The position numbers were made by a program, and so were the translations under genes. Of a stretch of 64,000 bases of DNA, positions 35,767 to 45,153 are shown one piece after another (the first letter of the stretch is position 1; the number at the start of each line of letters is the position of its first letter). Source of the DNA: Flavobacterium glycines. GTDB taxonomy: Bacteria; Bacteroidota; Bacteroidia; Flavobacteriales; Flavobacteriaceae. The stretch is from the NCBI RefSeq assembly GCF_900100165.1, contig NZ_FNEO01000001.1, forward strand, positions 1,550,001 to 1,614,000. Reading direction: 5' to 3'. The notes below the pieces were generated by a model that worked only from the letters and a program-made list of their open reading frames with translations, was not told the origin of the DNA and made no database searches.

Positions 35767-38700
35767 ATGAAATTTAAACTAACCATAATTTTCATTTTTT
35801 TGATTTCAATGTTCAATTGTATTGGACAGAATATAAAATTTGAACATTATAATGAGAATAATGGTCTTTCTTACAATTCGGTTAGACATATTGTTCAGGA
35901 TAAAAAAGGTTTCTTGTGGTTGGGGACTTTTTTTGGGTTGAATCGTTTTGACGGTTATCAGTTTAAGCCGTATATGAGTGCCAATTTGGGAAAGGATAAA
36001 ATTAATAATGATGATATTACGGCTTTAGAATATGATAAATCGGCTAATAATTTATGGATAGGAACCCGAAAAGGACTTACCCTTTTTAATTTAGAAAATT
36101 ATACGTATAAAGTTTTTTTACCTCAAAAAGGGAATTCTAATGGTTTACCGGATGAGGAAATCCGAGCAGTACATGTTGATAAATTTAAACATATATGGAT
36201 TGGGACAAAAGTTGGAGGTCTTTGTGTTTATGATTCGAATACCAATCGGTTTACGAAAGTTTATTTAAAAGGATTCGATTATATCAAAGATATTTTTGAA
36301 GATAAGAATGGCGTAATTTGGGTTGGAAGTTATGGTAAGGGTTCTGTTGCTAAGATATTTTTGGACTCAAAAGGAAAGATAGCAAGAATTATCAGATATG
36401 TTTTGACAGTTCCAAATTCGACTGAAATAAATCCTTATATTAATTTTATTTATGAAAATGCCAAGTCGGATTTGTTTATAGGTACCCGTGCAGGTCTTTA
36501 TAAATTAGATAAGAGCAGAAATGTTTTTGTCAATCTCTATATAAAAGATGATGTTTTAAGAAATAAATTAGGACCTTATTTTGTTTCAATTGCTCAGGCT
36601 CCTGATGGTAAATATTGGGTGGGAACCTTAGGCGGACTTTTGGTTTGTAATCAATTAGAAGATATTGCAGTAGGAAAATTTAGTCGTTACTATTCGGTTT
36701 TGACTGATAATACTTCTTTGGTAGACAATTTAATTACCGCTTTGTATTTTGATGCTTCGGGTGTGCTTTGGATTGGTACCGAAGAAGGTTTGGATAAATA
36801 CGATCCTTATGGAAATCAGTTTAAACTGAATAAGGATATTTCTTTGTATAATGAAAATCAGGCACCTAGTATCAGGGGATTTGCTAAAACGTATGATGGG
36901 AAAGTAATTGCGCTTTCGAGATATAATGGGCTTTTTATTTCTAAGGATAAAAAATTTGTACCGCTTTTTAATCCTAAAAAAGATATAGCCAGCATCTATT
37001 CAGCCGATGGAAAGGTTTTTTACTGCGGTTTGTGGAATGGTCAGGTTTTGGTATATAATTACACAGGAAACAGTTCCAGATTAATTAATCTTGGTTTTAC
37101 TAATTCGGTAATTTCTTTTGTAAAAGCCGATGCTAATTCTTTAGTAGTAGGTTCTTTTGGTGAAGGAGCAGTCATTATCGATCCGCAAACTTTGCAAATA
37201 AAAGTACCTAAGGGAGTGTTACTTCCTAATGTGCAAATTGATAAAGTAATTGTAGACAGGGCAAAGAATTTGTGGTTTGCAACCGAGACCGGAATTGTAA
37301 AATACAATTTGAGTTCTAAAAAACAGCGGTTGTATACTAAAGAAACTAATAAAAAGACAGGTTTACCGGAGAATAATGTGAGCGATATTTTAATGGATTC
37401 CGGAGGTACAATTTGGGCAGCAACTGTAAAAGGATTAGCGATGTATGTTCCTGCTGAAGATAATTTTGAGATTGTTTCAGGACTTAAGGATATTAAAGAT
37501 AAGTGGATTACTGATTTAGCTGAAGACGGAGAAGGCTATTTGTGGTTAAACATTAATGATAATAGTGTAGCAAGATATAAAAAAGGGCAAAAGACGGTCA
37601 ATATCTATTATGTAAATAGTGGAAACAGGCTTGATGTGTTTAGTTCTAAAGGATTTTTTAATTTTAATAATTCGACTATTTATTTGGGAGGAAAAAATGG
37701 AATTATTTATTTTAATACCAATAGTATAAAAGAAAATAAATGGGCTCCGTCTCCTATAGTTACTGAGTTTAAAGTGCACAACGAAGAGGTTTTTCCGGGT
37801 ATTGTTATTGATGGTCAAATTCCTTTGAAAAAGAGCATCAATTATCAGAAAGAGGTCGAACTGAATTATACCAACCGTAATTTTTCTATTCAATTTTCGG
37901 CTCCTTCTTACACTAATGAGCGACTCAATAAATTTGAGTATATGTTAGAAGGCTTTGATAAAAACTGGATTACTACTAATAGTGATTCCAGAACCATTCA
38001 GTATACTAACCTTAATCCTAATGAGTATGTTTTTAAAATCAGAGCCCGAAATAGTGACGGTGTTTGGAGTAAAACCACAGCTTATAAAATAACCATTTTA
38101 CCTCCTTTTTGGACTAATACAAAGATTTTTCTGTTGCTAGTGATGATACTTTCGGTTTCGTCTTATTATGTTAGAAAAGAAATCAAATCCCGAATTAAAT
38201 TAAGACAGGCACTTCTGTTAGAAAGAGTAAAGCGAGATAGCGACGAGCGCTTGTCTAATGAGAAATTACAGTTTTTTACCAATATATCTCATGAGTTAAG
38301 AACACCATTAACATTGATACTCGGACCGGCAAAACAGTTATTGGAACAAAATGATGGTTTGGATTACGATAAAACAAAGCTGCATTTAATTTATCAAAAT
38401 GCGAGCAGGTTGCTATTATTGGTAAATCAGATTTTAGATTTTAGAAAAGCACAATCTGGAAAATTAAAATTAAAAGTGTCCAAGACTGAAATAGTTGCTA
38501 ATACGCAAACTGTTTTTGATTCCTTTACTCAGCTGGCGCAGGAAAAGGAAATCAATTTTAATTTTAATTGTGAGTTAGAAAGTCTAGAAGGTTGGATAGA
38601 TATTGATAAGTACCATAAAATACTGTATAATCTACTTTCAAATGCTTTGAAATTCACTAATAATTATGGTACGGTAGATTTGTTTATTGGTACTAAAGAA

Positions 38701-39795
38701 GAAGATGGAGAGAAAAAGTTAATTGTGGAAGTAAGTGATAACGGTATAGGAATTCCGCTTGAAAGTCAGGAAAAAATATTTTCCAGATTTTATCAGGTTA
38801 AAAGCAGTAAAAAAAATAATACCGGATCAGGAATTGGTTTGTCATTGGTGATTTCGTTAGTTGAAGTACACAGGGGACATTTGAATTTAAAGAGTGCTCC
38901 AGCTCAAGGGAGTGTTTTTACGTTAGAATTACCAATTTCTAAGGAAAGTTATAAGAAAGATGAAGTTTTTGATATCGAATATAAAGAAGAAGAGGTTAAT
39001 TACATAGCTGAAGAGAAGATTAAAAGAGGGCATCAAAGCACGCAACTAAAACAGAGTGTTTTAGTTATTGAAGATAATGCCGAGCTTCGTTTTTTTATAG
39101 CGGATTATTTGTCGGAGTTTTATAAGGTGTATCAGGCTGAGAATGGAGACGAAGGATTAAATCTTTGCAGGAAAATAAAGCCTGCGCTTTGTGTGGTTGA
39201 TGCCATGATGCCGGTTATGGGCGGGTTCCAATTTGTAGAGGCTTTAAAAAATGATGAAGATATCAGTCATACAGCCTTAATTATGTTGACAGCCTTATCT
39301 GAAAACGAAAATAAAATTAAGGGTTATAATTTAGGCGTTGATGAATATATGGTCAAGCCTTTTGATCCGTCATTGCTGAAAACCCGAATCGATAATATTA
39401 TAAAGACACGTACTGAGTTAAAACAAAAATTCTCAGGTGAGGTCGAATCAGATGTTTCTACACTGACGCACTCTCAATTAGATGTCGATTTGATTTCGAA
39501 TATTACAGAATTGATAGAACAAAATATAAGCGACCCTGAACTTACGGCTAATTTTCTATGTTCGGAATTAGGAATGAGTTCGTCTAAATTGTACCGAAAA
39601 ATCAAACAATTGACGGATTTATCACCCAATGAATTTATTAGGACGGTACGTTTGAAAAAAGCAGCTCAATTGTTAAAATTAAAAGTGAATAATGTTTCGG
39701 AAGTGGCTGATAAAGTAGGCTTTAATGATCCTCTGTATTTTAGCAGGTGTTTCAAAAAACAGTTTGGCTATTCGCCGAGCAGGTTGATAAAATAA
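35767..39795 (+). CDS. Hybrid two-component system (HTCS) sensor-regulator
   Basis: 1342 residues in one chain: signal peptide, periplasmic two-propeller sensor with repeated LWIGT/VWVGS blades (about 25-680), Y_Y_Y domain (about 690-775), one transmembrane helix near 785-802, HisKA with NISHELRTPL (His842), HATPase_c (DNGIGIP, GSGIGLSLV), a receiver domain with acidic EDN at 1102-1104 and phospho-acceptor Asp1145, and an AraC-type DNA-binding domain from about 1238 to the end. HTCS proteins sense a glycan fragment in the periplasm and activate the neighbouring PUL. It sits at the end of the locus, 22 nt behind the metallophosphoesterase, so the cognate target is most likely susCD and its enzymes. 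Confidence 0.97.
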   Translation: MKFKLTIIFIFLISMFNCIGQNIKFEHYNENNGLSYNSVRHIVQDKKGFLWLGTFFGLNRFDGYQFKPYMSANLGKDKINNDDITALEYDKSANNLWIGTRKGLTLFNLENYTYKVFLPQKGNSNGLPDEEIRAVHVDKFKHIWIGTKVGGLCVYDSNTNRFTKVYLKGFDYIKDIFEDKNGVIWVGSYGKGSVAKIFLDSKGKIARIIRYVLTVPNSTEINPYINFIYENAKSDLFIGTRAGLYKLDKSRNVFVNLYIKDDVLRNKLGPYFVSIAQAPDGKYWVGTLGGLLVCNQLEDIAVGKFSRYYSVLTDNTSLVDNLITALYFDASGVLWIGTEEGLDKYDPYGNQFKLNKDISLYNENQAPSIRGFAKTYDGKVIALSRYNGLFISKDKKFVPLFNPKKDIASIYSADGKVFYCGLWNGQVLVYNYTGNSSRLINLGFTNSVISFVKADANSLVVGSFGEGAVIIDPQTLQIKVPKGVLLPNVQIDKVIVDRAKNLWFATETGIVKYNLSSKKQRLYTKETNKKTGLPENNVSDILMDSGGTIWAATVKGLAMYVPAEDNFEIVSGLKDIKDKWITDLAEDGEGYLWLNINDNSVARYKKGQKTVNIYYVNSGNRLDVFSSKGFFNFNNSTIYLGGKNGIIYFNTNSIKENKWAPSPIVTEFKVHNEEVFPGIVIDGQIPLKKSINYQKEVELNYTNRNFSIQFSAPSYTNERLNKFEYMLEGFDKNWITTNSDSRTIQYTNLNPNEYVFKIRARNSDGVWSKTTAYKITILPPFWTNTKIFLLLVMILSVSSYYVRKEIKSRIKLRQALLLERVKRDSDERLSNEKLQFFTNISHELRTPLTLILGPAKQLLEQNDGLDYDKTKLHLIYQNASRLLLLVNQILDFRKAQSGKLKLKVSKTEIVANTQTVFDSFTQLAQEKEINFNFNCELESLEGWIDIDKYHKILYNLLSNALKFTNNYGTVDLFIGTKEEDGEKKLIVEVSDNGIGIPLESQEKIFSRFYQVKSSKKNNTGSGIGLSLVISLVEVHRGHLNLKSAPAQGSVFTLELPISKESYKKDEVFDIEYKEEEVNYIAEEKIKRGHQSTQLKQSVLVIEDNAELRFFIADYLSEFYKVYQAENGDEGLNLCRKIKPALCVVDAMMPVMGGFQFVEALKNDEDISHTALIMLTALSENENKIKGYNLGVDEYMVKPFDPSLLKTRIDNIIKTRTELKQKFSGEVESDVSTLTHSQLDVDLISNITELIEQNISDPELTANFLCSELGMSSSKLYRKIKQLTDLSPNEFIRTVRLKKAAQLLKLKVNNVSEVADKVGFNDPLYFSRCFKKQFGYSPSRLIK

Positions 39796-40024
39796 TTTTT
39801 TTTTAGTGTTTTGTATTTCAGAAGTTTGATTTTTAAATATTTGGTTGTTTAAATGTTTGGGGAGTTAAAATTTAATAAAAAATCTTGCTTTGGCATAATT
39901 TTGGTGACCAAGTTTGGCCAATTACAGATTTTAATACATAAATTAGCGGATGCTTAAATTAAAAGTTTAATTTTTGCGGAGAATATTTATTTATGTTAGA
40001 TTTTTTTAAATTTAACATAAAATA

Positions 40025-40069
40025 TTTGTGGTTCAATTATTAAGAATTACATTTGTGTAATCGATTGCA
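40025..40069 (+). promoter_or_regulatory. Transporter promoter with LacI-type operator
   Basis: TTTG (40025-40028), a 19-nt spacer and TACATTTG (40048-40055) match the Bacteroidota -33/-7 consensus. The palindrome TGTAATCGATTGCA (40056-40069) abuts the -7 box. It differs at one base from the sites at 41912 and 51324. Repression by the LacI regulator at 50042 is inferred. Confidence 0.75.
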
Positions 40070-40101
40070 TCGTTTTTGATGTGACTGATTTTATAATTGT
40101 T

Positions 40102-40137
40102 GCGCTTTATTTTTTAATATAGCGCTAATTTTTTTGT
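40102..40137 (+). terminator. Possible attenuator in the transporter leader
   Basis: GCGCTTTAT (40102-40110) and ATATAGCGC (40117-40125) form a 9-bp stem with one U-U mismatch and a short T/A-rich loop, followed by TAA and a run of seven Ts, about 95 nt before the ATG. Confidence 0.35.
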
Positions 40138-40221
40138 CTTTTTCTAAAACGATTTCGGTAAAAAAATAAAAGAGAAAAGTAATGAATATTAACATTAACT
40201 AAATTTATAAATATTTTAATT

Positions 40222-41793
40222 ATGAACCAAACAAACAAAGCTGTTGGGAATTATCGCTGGACAATATGTTCTTTATTGTTTTTTGCAACAACTATTAATT
40301 ATTTAGACAGACAGGTTCTTTCTTTAACATGGAGTGATTTTATTTCTCCTGAATTTCATTGGACAAACAACGATTATGGTAATATCACTGCTTTGTTTTC
40401 AATTTTCTACGCAGTTTCTTTGTTGTTTGCGGGGAAGTTTGTAGACTGGATGGATACTAAAAAAGGATTTCTTTGGGCAATTGGTGTTTGGTCTATAGGG
40501 GCTTGTTTGCATGCTTTTGCAGGTATTGCAACTTCTGGAATTATCACAGGGAATTGGTTTGTTGGTTTTGGAGGAGCTAAAGAGATTATAGGAACAATTA
40601 ATGATACAGCATTGGTTATTAATGTGAGTGTGACTTTGTTTATTTTTGCCCGTTTTGTATTGGCAGTTGGGGAAGCGGGGAACTTTCCGGCAGCTATTAA
40701 AACTACAGCAGAATATTTCCCTAAAAAAGACCGAGCTTTTGCTACAAGTATATTTAATGCAGGAGCGACTGTAGGTGCTTTGGCGGCTCCAATTACAATT
40801 CCGTTTATCGCTAAATCTTTTGGGTGGGAGATGGCTTTTATTATTATTGGAGCATTAGGTTTTATTTGGATGGGATTTTGGATTTTTATGTATGATAAAC
40901 CGGAAAGCCATTCAAGAGTTAATGCTGCTGAATTGGAATATATTCAACAAGATATTGTTGCTGATAGTAAAATTGAAGGTTATATTCCTGAAACCACTAC
41001 AAAAGTTTCTTTGAAAGATTGTTTTAAATATAAACAAACTTGGGCTTTTGCTTTTGGTAAATTTATGACAGATGGGGTTTGGTGGTTCTTTTTGTTTTGG
41101 ACACCGGCTTATTTAAGTTCTGTTTATGATATGGATTCAACAGAGGCTGCTTTTCCTTTATTTGTTTTGTATGTTATTACTTTGTTGTCAATCATTGGAG
41201 GTTGGTTGCCAACTTATTTCGTAGAGAAAAAAGGAATGAATCCTTATGAAGGAAGAATGAAGGCGATGTTGATTTTTGCATTTTTCCCATTGTTGGCTTT
41301 GGTAGCTCAGCCGTTAGGATATATTTCTTATTGGGTACCTGTAATTATTATTGGTATTGCCGGAGCTGCTCATCAGGCCTGGTCTGCTAATATCTTTACT
41401 ACTGTAGGAGATATGTTTCCTAAAAAAGCTATTGCTACTATTACAGGTATTGGTGGTTTAGCCGGAGGTTTGGGTTCAACATTGATTAATAAAGGTTCAG
41501 GAGTCTTATTTGATTTTACTCAACGAAACTGGAGTATGATTAATGGTCAGTCTTTGTTAGAAAAATATCCGCAATTTCTAAATCCTGATACAGAGAAAGT
41601 ATTTTTAAAAGAAAAAGGAGTTGCTAATATAGGGGAGTTTCTGAAAATGTTGTCTGAATCGGGAGATACTGTGGTTAATGGTATAAATTCAGGATATATG
41701 ATTATTTTCTCTATTTGTGCGGTGTGTTATTTGATAGGTTGGATGGTTATGAAATCATTAGTGCCTAAATATTCGCCTATTACCGATTTGTAG
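40222..41793 (+). CDS. exuT: MFS hexuronate transporter (ExuT-like)
   Basis: 523 residues with about 12 membrane helices. It opens with the ExuT-type NYRWTICSLLFFATTINYLDRQVLSL and has RFVLAVGEAGNFPAAIKTTAEYFPKKDRAFATSIFNAGATVGALAAP, a hallmark of anion:cation symporters for hexuronates. It is longer than E. coli ExuT (about 430) because of an extra loop near residues 95-135 and another near 430-475, a form often seen in Bacteroidota. It should import galacturonate or glucuronate for the operon behind it. It has its own promoter with a LacI-type operator and its own terminator, so it is a single-gene unit in the same regulon. Confidence 0.88.
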   Translation: MNQTNKAVGNYRWTICSLLFFATTINYLDRQVLSLTWSDFISPEFHWTNNDYGNITALFSIFYAVSLLFAGKFVDWMDTKKGFLWAIGVWSIGACLHAFAGIATSGIITGNWFVGFGGAKEIIGTINDTALVINVSVTLFIFARFVLAVGEAGNFPAAIKTTAEYFPKKDRAFATSIFNAGATVGALAAPITIPFIAKSFGWEMAFIIIGALGFIWMGFWIFMYDKPESHSRVNAAELEYIQQDIVADSKIEGYIPETTTKVSLKDCFKYKQTWAFAFGKFMTDGVWWFFLFWTPAYLSSVYDMDSTEAAFPLFVLYVITLLSIIGGWLPTYFVEKKGMNPYEGRMKAMLIFAFFPLLALVAQPLGYISYWVPVIIIGIAGAAHQAWSANIFTTVGDMFPKKAIATITGIGGLAGGLGSTLINKGSGVLFDFTQRNWSMINGQSLLEKYPQFLNPDTEKVFLKEKGVANIGEFLKMLSESGDTVVNGINSGYMIIFSICAVCYLIGWMVMKSLVPKYSPITDL

Positions 41794-41806
41794 TAAAACT
41801 TATAAA

Positions 41807-41845
41807 AGTTCTCTTGTTGAAATACAAGAGAGCTTTTTTTCTTTT
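41807..41845 (+). terminator. Intrinsic terminator after the hexuronate transporter
   Basis: An 11-bp stem (41807-41817 with 41824-41834, one G-U pair), a 6-nt loop and a long T-rich tract. Confidence 0.8.
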
Positions 41846-41884
41846 TTTAACTTTTTATAATGAACTTGTTTTTTGTAATTCAGC

Positions 41885-41925
41885 TTGAGAAATAAATTAA
41901 ATTAATATCTTTGTAATCGATTACA
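41885..41925 (+). promoter_or_regulatory. kduI operon promoter with overlapping LacI-type operator
   Basis: TTG (41885-41887), an 18-nt spacer and TATCTTTG (41906-41913) form a Bacteroidota promoter. The perfect palindrome TGTAATCGATTACA (41912-41925) shares two bases with the -7 box, so a bound repressor would block RNA polymerase. Confidence 0.8.
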
Positions 41926-41980
41926 TTAAACTAAAGAAATAGACTAAAAACTAAACTAACATAATTAAAATTAATTGAGC

Positions 41981-42820
41981 ATGACAAATTATAGTTCCAG
42001 ATATGCTTCCAGCCCTAAGGCAGTAAAGCAATACGATACAAAACAATTAAGAGATGAATTCTTGATTGATAATTTGATGCAGGAAGATGAGCTTACTTTT
42101 ACTTACTCGCATTATGACAGATATATTACAGGTTCAGCTGTTCCGGTAAATAAGGATTTAGTTCTTGAAACTATTGATCCTCTAAAATCAACTTATTTTT
42201 TAGAGCGAAGAGAAATTGGAATCATTAATGTTGGAGGAAATGGTTCTGTTGTTGTTGAAGGAGAAACTTATGAGCTAGGTTTTAAAGATGCTTTATATAT
42301 TGGTAGCGGAAACAAAGAAGTGGTATTTAAAAGTGCTGATGCTAAAAACCCGGCTAAATTTTATATCAATTCTGCTCCTGCTCACACTACTTACCCTACA
42401 GTAAAGGTTAGTTTGACTGAAGCTAATAAATTACATTTGGGTGCTATGGAAACGGCTAATCACCGTACAGTAAACCAAATGATTATTGGAAGTGTGGTGA
42501 CTACTTGTCAGTTGCAAATGGGAATGACGGAGTTAAAACCGGGAAGTGTTTGGAATACAATGCCTGCTCACGTACACGATCGTCGTATGGAGGTTTATTT
42601 TTATTTAGACATTCCTGAAAATCAGGCGGTTTGTCACTTTATGGGTGAGCCACAGGAAACAAGACATATCTGGATGAACAATCATCAGGCAGTAATTTCT
42701 CCGCCATGGTCTATCCATTCAGGAGCGGGAACATCTAATTATACTTTTATCTGGGGTATGGCAGGTGAAAACTTAGATTACGGAGATATGGATGTTTGTA
42801 AAATTACTGATTTAAGATAG
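41981..42820 (+). CDS. kduI: 5-keto-4-deoxyuronate isomerase
   Basis: 279 residues from the ATG at 41981; a TTG six bases earlier is unlikely. Cupin-fold enzyme that isomerizes 5-keto-4-deoxyuronate (from unsaturated uronates made by pectate lyases and GH105) to 2,5-diketo-3-deoxygluconate. The zinc-site region reads [17 protein letters not shown], with the two His and the Glu in place, and a later HSGAG provides the last His. The opening [22 protein letters not shown] is typical. First gene of the uronate operon and directly under the overlapping operator; kduD follows after 6 nt. Confidence 0.96.
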   Translation: MTNYSSRYASSPKAVKQYDTKQLRDEFLIDNLMQEDELTFTYSHYDRYITGSAVPVNKDLVLETIDPLKSTYFLERREIGIINVGGNGSVVVEGETYELGFKDALYIGSGNKEVVFKSADAKNPAKFYINSAPAHTTYPTVKVSLTEANKLHLGAMETANHRTVNQMIIGSVVTTCQLQMGMTELKPGSVWNTMPAHVHDRRMEVYFYLDIPENQAVCHFMGEPQETRHIWMNNHQAVISPPWSIHSGAGTSNYTFIWGMAGENLDYGDMDVCKITDLR

Positions 42821-42826
42821 TCAAAA

Positions 42827-43615
42827 ATGACCAATTTATTTAATTTAAAAGGAAAAAGAGCCCTTATTACCGGAGGTACTCATGGTTTAGGTTTAGCCAT
42901 GGCCGAAGGTTTGGCTCAAGCCGGTGCCGAATTGGTTGTTACTGGGACAACTCCTTCTAAAATGGAAGAAGCTCTTTCTTATTATAAAAGTAAAGGTTAT
43001 GCCGCTTCCGGATATTTATTTGATGTAACCAATGAAAAAACGGCTGCTGAAAATGTAGCATTAATTATTAAAGAGCAGGGTCAGATTGATATCTTAATTA
43101 ATAATGCAGGAATTATTAAGAGAGAATTGGCTATTGATATGGCTGTTAGTGATTTTAGACAAGTAATAGAAGTTGATTTGATAGGCCCTTTTATTATGTC
43201 TCAATTAGTGGCTAAACAAATGATTGAGCGCCAATCAGGAAAAATTATCAATATTTGTTCTATGATGAGTGAGTTAGGCAGAACTAATGTTTCTGCTTAT
43301 GCTGCTGCAAAAGGAGGTTTGAAAATGCTTACTCGCAATTTAGCAACCGAATGGGCTAAATATAATATTCAGGTAAATGGAATTGGTCCGGGATATTTTG
43401 CTACTTCACAAACAGAGCCTATTCGTGTAAATGGAAATCCGTTTAATGACTTTATCATCAGCAGAACACCGGCAGGCCGTTGGGGAGATCCTGAGGATTT
43501 AGCCGGAGCTACTGTGTTTTTGGCTTCTGAAGCAAGTAAGTTTGTTAATGGACAGGTTATTTATGTTGATGGTGGAATATTGGCTACCATTGGTAAACCT
43601 TCAAATGAAAATTAA
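42827..43615 (+). CDS. kduD: 2-deoxy-D-gluconate 3-dehydrogenase / 2-keto-3-deoxygluconate 5-dehydrogenase
   Basis: 262-residue SDR with the Rossmann motif GGTHGLG, NNAGII, the catalytic Ser-Tyr-Lys (CSM, YAAAKGG) and C-terminal YVDGG. It reduces 2,5-diketo-3-deoxygluconate to KDG. It lies 6 nt behind kduI, the usual partner, which fixes the substrate better than sequence alone. It shares only the fold with the SDR at 912: that one has a DDGTY insertion near the substrate loop and belongs to the mannonate type. Confidence 0.93.
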   Translation: MTNLFNLKGKRALITGGTHGLGLAMAEGLAQAGAELVVTGTTPSKMEEALSYYKSKGYAASGYLFDVTNEKTAAENVALIIKEQGQIDILINNAGIIKRELAIDMAVSDFRQVIEVDLIGPFIMSQLVAKQMIERQSGKIINICSMMSELGRTNVSAYAAAKGGLKMLTRNLATEWAKYNIQVNGIGPGYFATSQTEPIRVNGNPFNDFIISRTPAGRWGDPEDLAGATVFLASEASKFVNGQVIYVDGGILATIGKPSNEN

Positions 43616-43632
43616 TATTTAAGAAAATTATA

Positions 43633-45042
43633 ATGAGTACTTTTATAAACGATAACTTTTTATTAGAAAATAAATTCGCAGAAGAATTATACCATAATTA
43701 TTCTAAGAACCAACCGATTATTGATTACCACAATCACCTGAATCCTCAGTTTATTGCCGAAGATAAAATTTTCAGCAACATTACTGATGTTTGGATTAAA
43801 GGAGATCACTACAAATGGAGAGCGATGCGTACTTTAGGTATCAACGAGCAATTTGTTACTGGTAATGGTTCTGATAAAGATAAATTTTTAAACTGGGCAA
43901 AAACGGTTCCGTATACAATGCGTAATCCATTGTACCACTGGACGCACTTAGAATTAGCTCGTTATTTTGATATTACTGATTTATTAAACGAAAAATCAGC
44001 TGAAAGAATCTACGATGAAACTTCTGCTAAAGTAAATTCTGCTGAATACAGCACAAGAAACTTGTTACGTAAAGTAAATGCTGAATTAGTTTGTACGACT
44101 GAAGATCCTATCGATAGTTTAGATTTTCACGAGCAATTAGCTAAAAGTGATTTCAAAACTACAGTAAGTACAGCTTTCAGACCTGATAAAGCGATCTTAA
44201 TTGCAAATGACGGATACAACGAATACCTTGATGTTTTAGGACAAAAAGCTTCTATTGAAATCAATACTTATGCTGATTTACAAGCTGCTTTAAGAAACAG
44301 AATTGAGTATTTTAATGCGAATGGTTGCCAACTTTGTGACCACGGATTAGACCAAATTTATTTCGAAAATTATACTGAAAGCGAAGTGGTTGCTATTTTC
44401 AAAAAGAAAAGAGAAAACCAGGCTATCAGCAATGAAGAAGCATTGAAATTCCAAAGTGCAATTTTAGTTTTCTTATGTGAAACGTATCATGAATTTGGAT
44501 GGGTACAACAATTTCACTTAGGAGCTTTGAGAAACAATAATGCACGTATGCACCGTATTTTAGGACCTGATACAGGATGGGATTCTATCGGTGATTATCC
44601 ACAGGCTCAAAAATTATCTGCTTTCTTAAATGCTTTGGATAGTAAAGATAAATTGACTAAGACTATTATTTATAACCTGAATCCTGCTGACAACGAAGTG
44701 ATGGCTACTATGATTGGTAACTTTAACGACGGAAGTGTTAGAGGTAAAGTACAATTTGGTTCAGGATGGTGGTTCTTAGATCAAAAAGACGGTATGACAA
44801 AACAATTAAACGCATTGTCTAACATGAGTTTAATTAGCTGTTTTGTAGGGATGTTGACTGATTCAAGAAGTTTCCTGTCTTTCCCAAGACACGAATATTT
44901 CCGTCGTATTCTTTGTAACCTTTTAGGAGACGAAATCAAAAGAGGTGAATTGCCTGCTTCTGAAATGGAATGGATTGGAAAAATGGTTTCTGATATTAGC
45001 TACGGTAATGCTAAGGAATATTTTAAATTTCCGGTAAAATAA
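43633..45042 (+). CDS. uxaC: Uronate (glucuronate/galacturonate) isomerase
   Basis: 469 residues, normal family length. Metal-site motifs of the amidohydrolase-like fold: DYHNHLNPQFIAED, then FHLGALRNNNARMHRILGPDTGWDSIGD, and DSRSFLSFPRHEYFRR. It interconverts D-galacturonate and D-tagaturonate, and D-glucuronate and D-fructuronate. It is therefore shared between the pectin pathway and the glucuronate produced by MIOX (5391) and GH115 (28732). Starts 17 nt after kduD. Confidence 0.96.
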   Translation: MSTFINDNFLLENKFAEELYHNYSKNQPIIDYHNHLNPQFIAEDKIFSNITDVWIKGDHYKWRAMRTLGINEQFVTGNGSDKDKFLNWAKTVPYTMRNPLYHWTHLELARYFDITDLLNEKSAERIYDETSAKVNSAEYSTRNLLRKVNAELVCTTEDPIDSLDFHEQLAKSDFKTTVSTAFRPDKAILIANDGYNEYLDVLGQKASIEINTYADLQAALRNRIEYFNANGCQLCDHGLDQIYFENYTESEVVAIFKKKRENQAISNEEALKFQSAILVFLCETYHEFGWVQQFHLGALRNNNARMHRILGPDTGWDSIGDYPQAQKLSAFLNALDSKDKLTKTIIYNLNPADNEVMATMIGNFNDGSVRGKVQFGSGWWFLDQKDGMTKQLNALSNMSLISCFVGMLTDSRSFLSFPRHEYFRRILCNLLGDEIKRGELPASEMEWIGKMVSDISYGNAKEYFKFPVK

Positions 45043-45074
45043 TTAAAGTATAATTTATAAAAATTTTCATTTGA

Positions 45075-45121
45075 AATCGCCATGATTCAATTATTAAGAA
45101 TATAAATGAAGAATGGCGATT
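45075..45121. repeat. Inverted repeat between uxaC and kdgK
   Basis: AATCGCCAT (45075-45083) and ATGGCGATT (45113-45121) can pair around a 29-nt loop. No T tract follows. It may be an mRNA processing or stability element within the operon. Confidence 0.35.
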
Positions 45122-45153
45122 ACATATTCCTTGAAAAAAAATATTAACTACAT

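Larger units (their letters stand above)
39796..40221. other. Intergenic region between the HTCS gene and the hexuronate transporter
   Basis: 426 bases, no credible ORF. It carries the promoter and operator of the transporter at 40025-40069 and a 150-nt leader with a small hairpin and T run at 40102-40137, both listed separately. The part before 40020 is AT-rich and shows nothing else I can support. Confidence 0.6.

Noticed and set aside
45075..45121. Terminator between uxaC and kdgK
   Set aside because: The inverted repeat has a long loop and no T tract, and the genes on both sides belong to one pathway.
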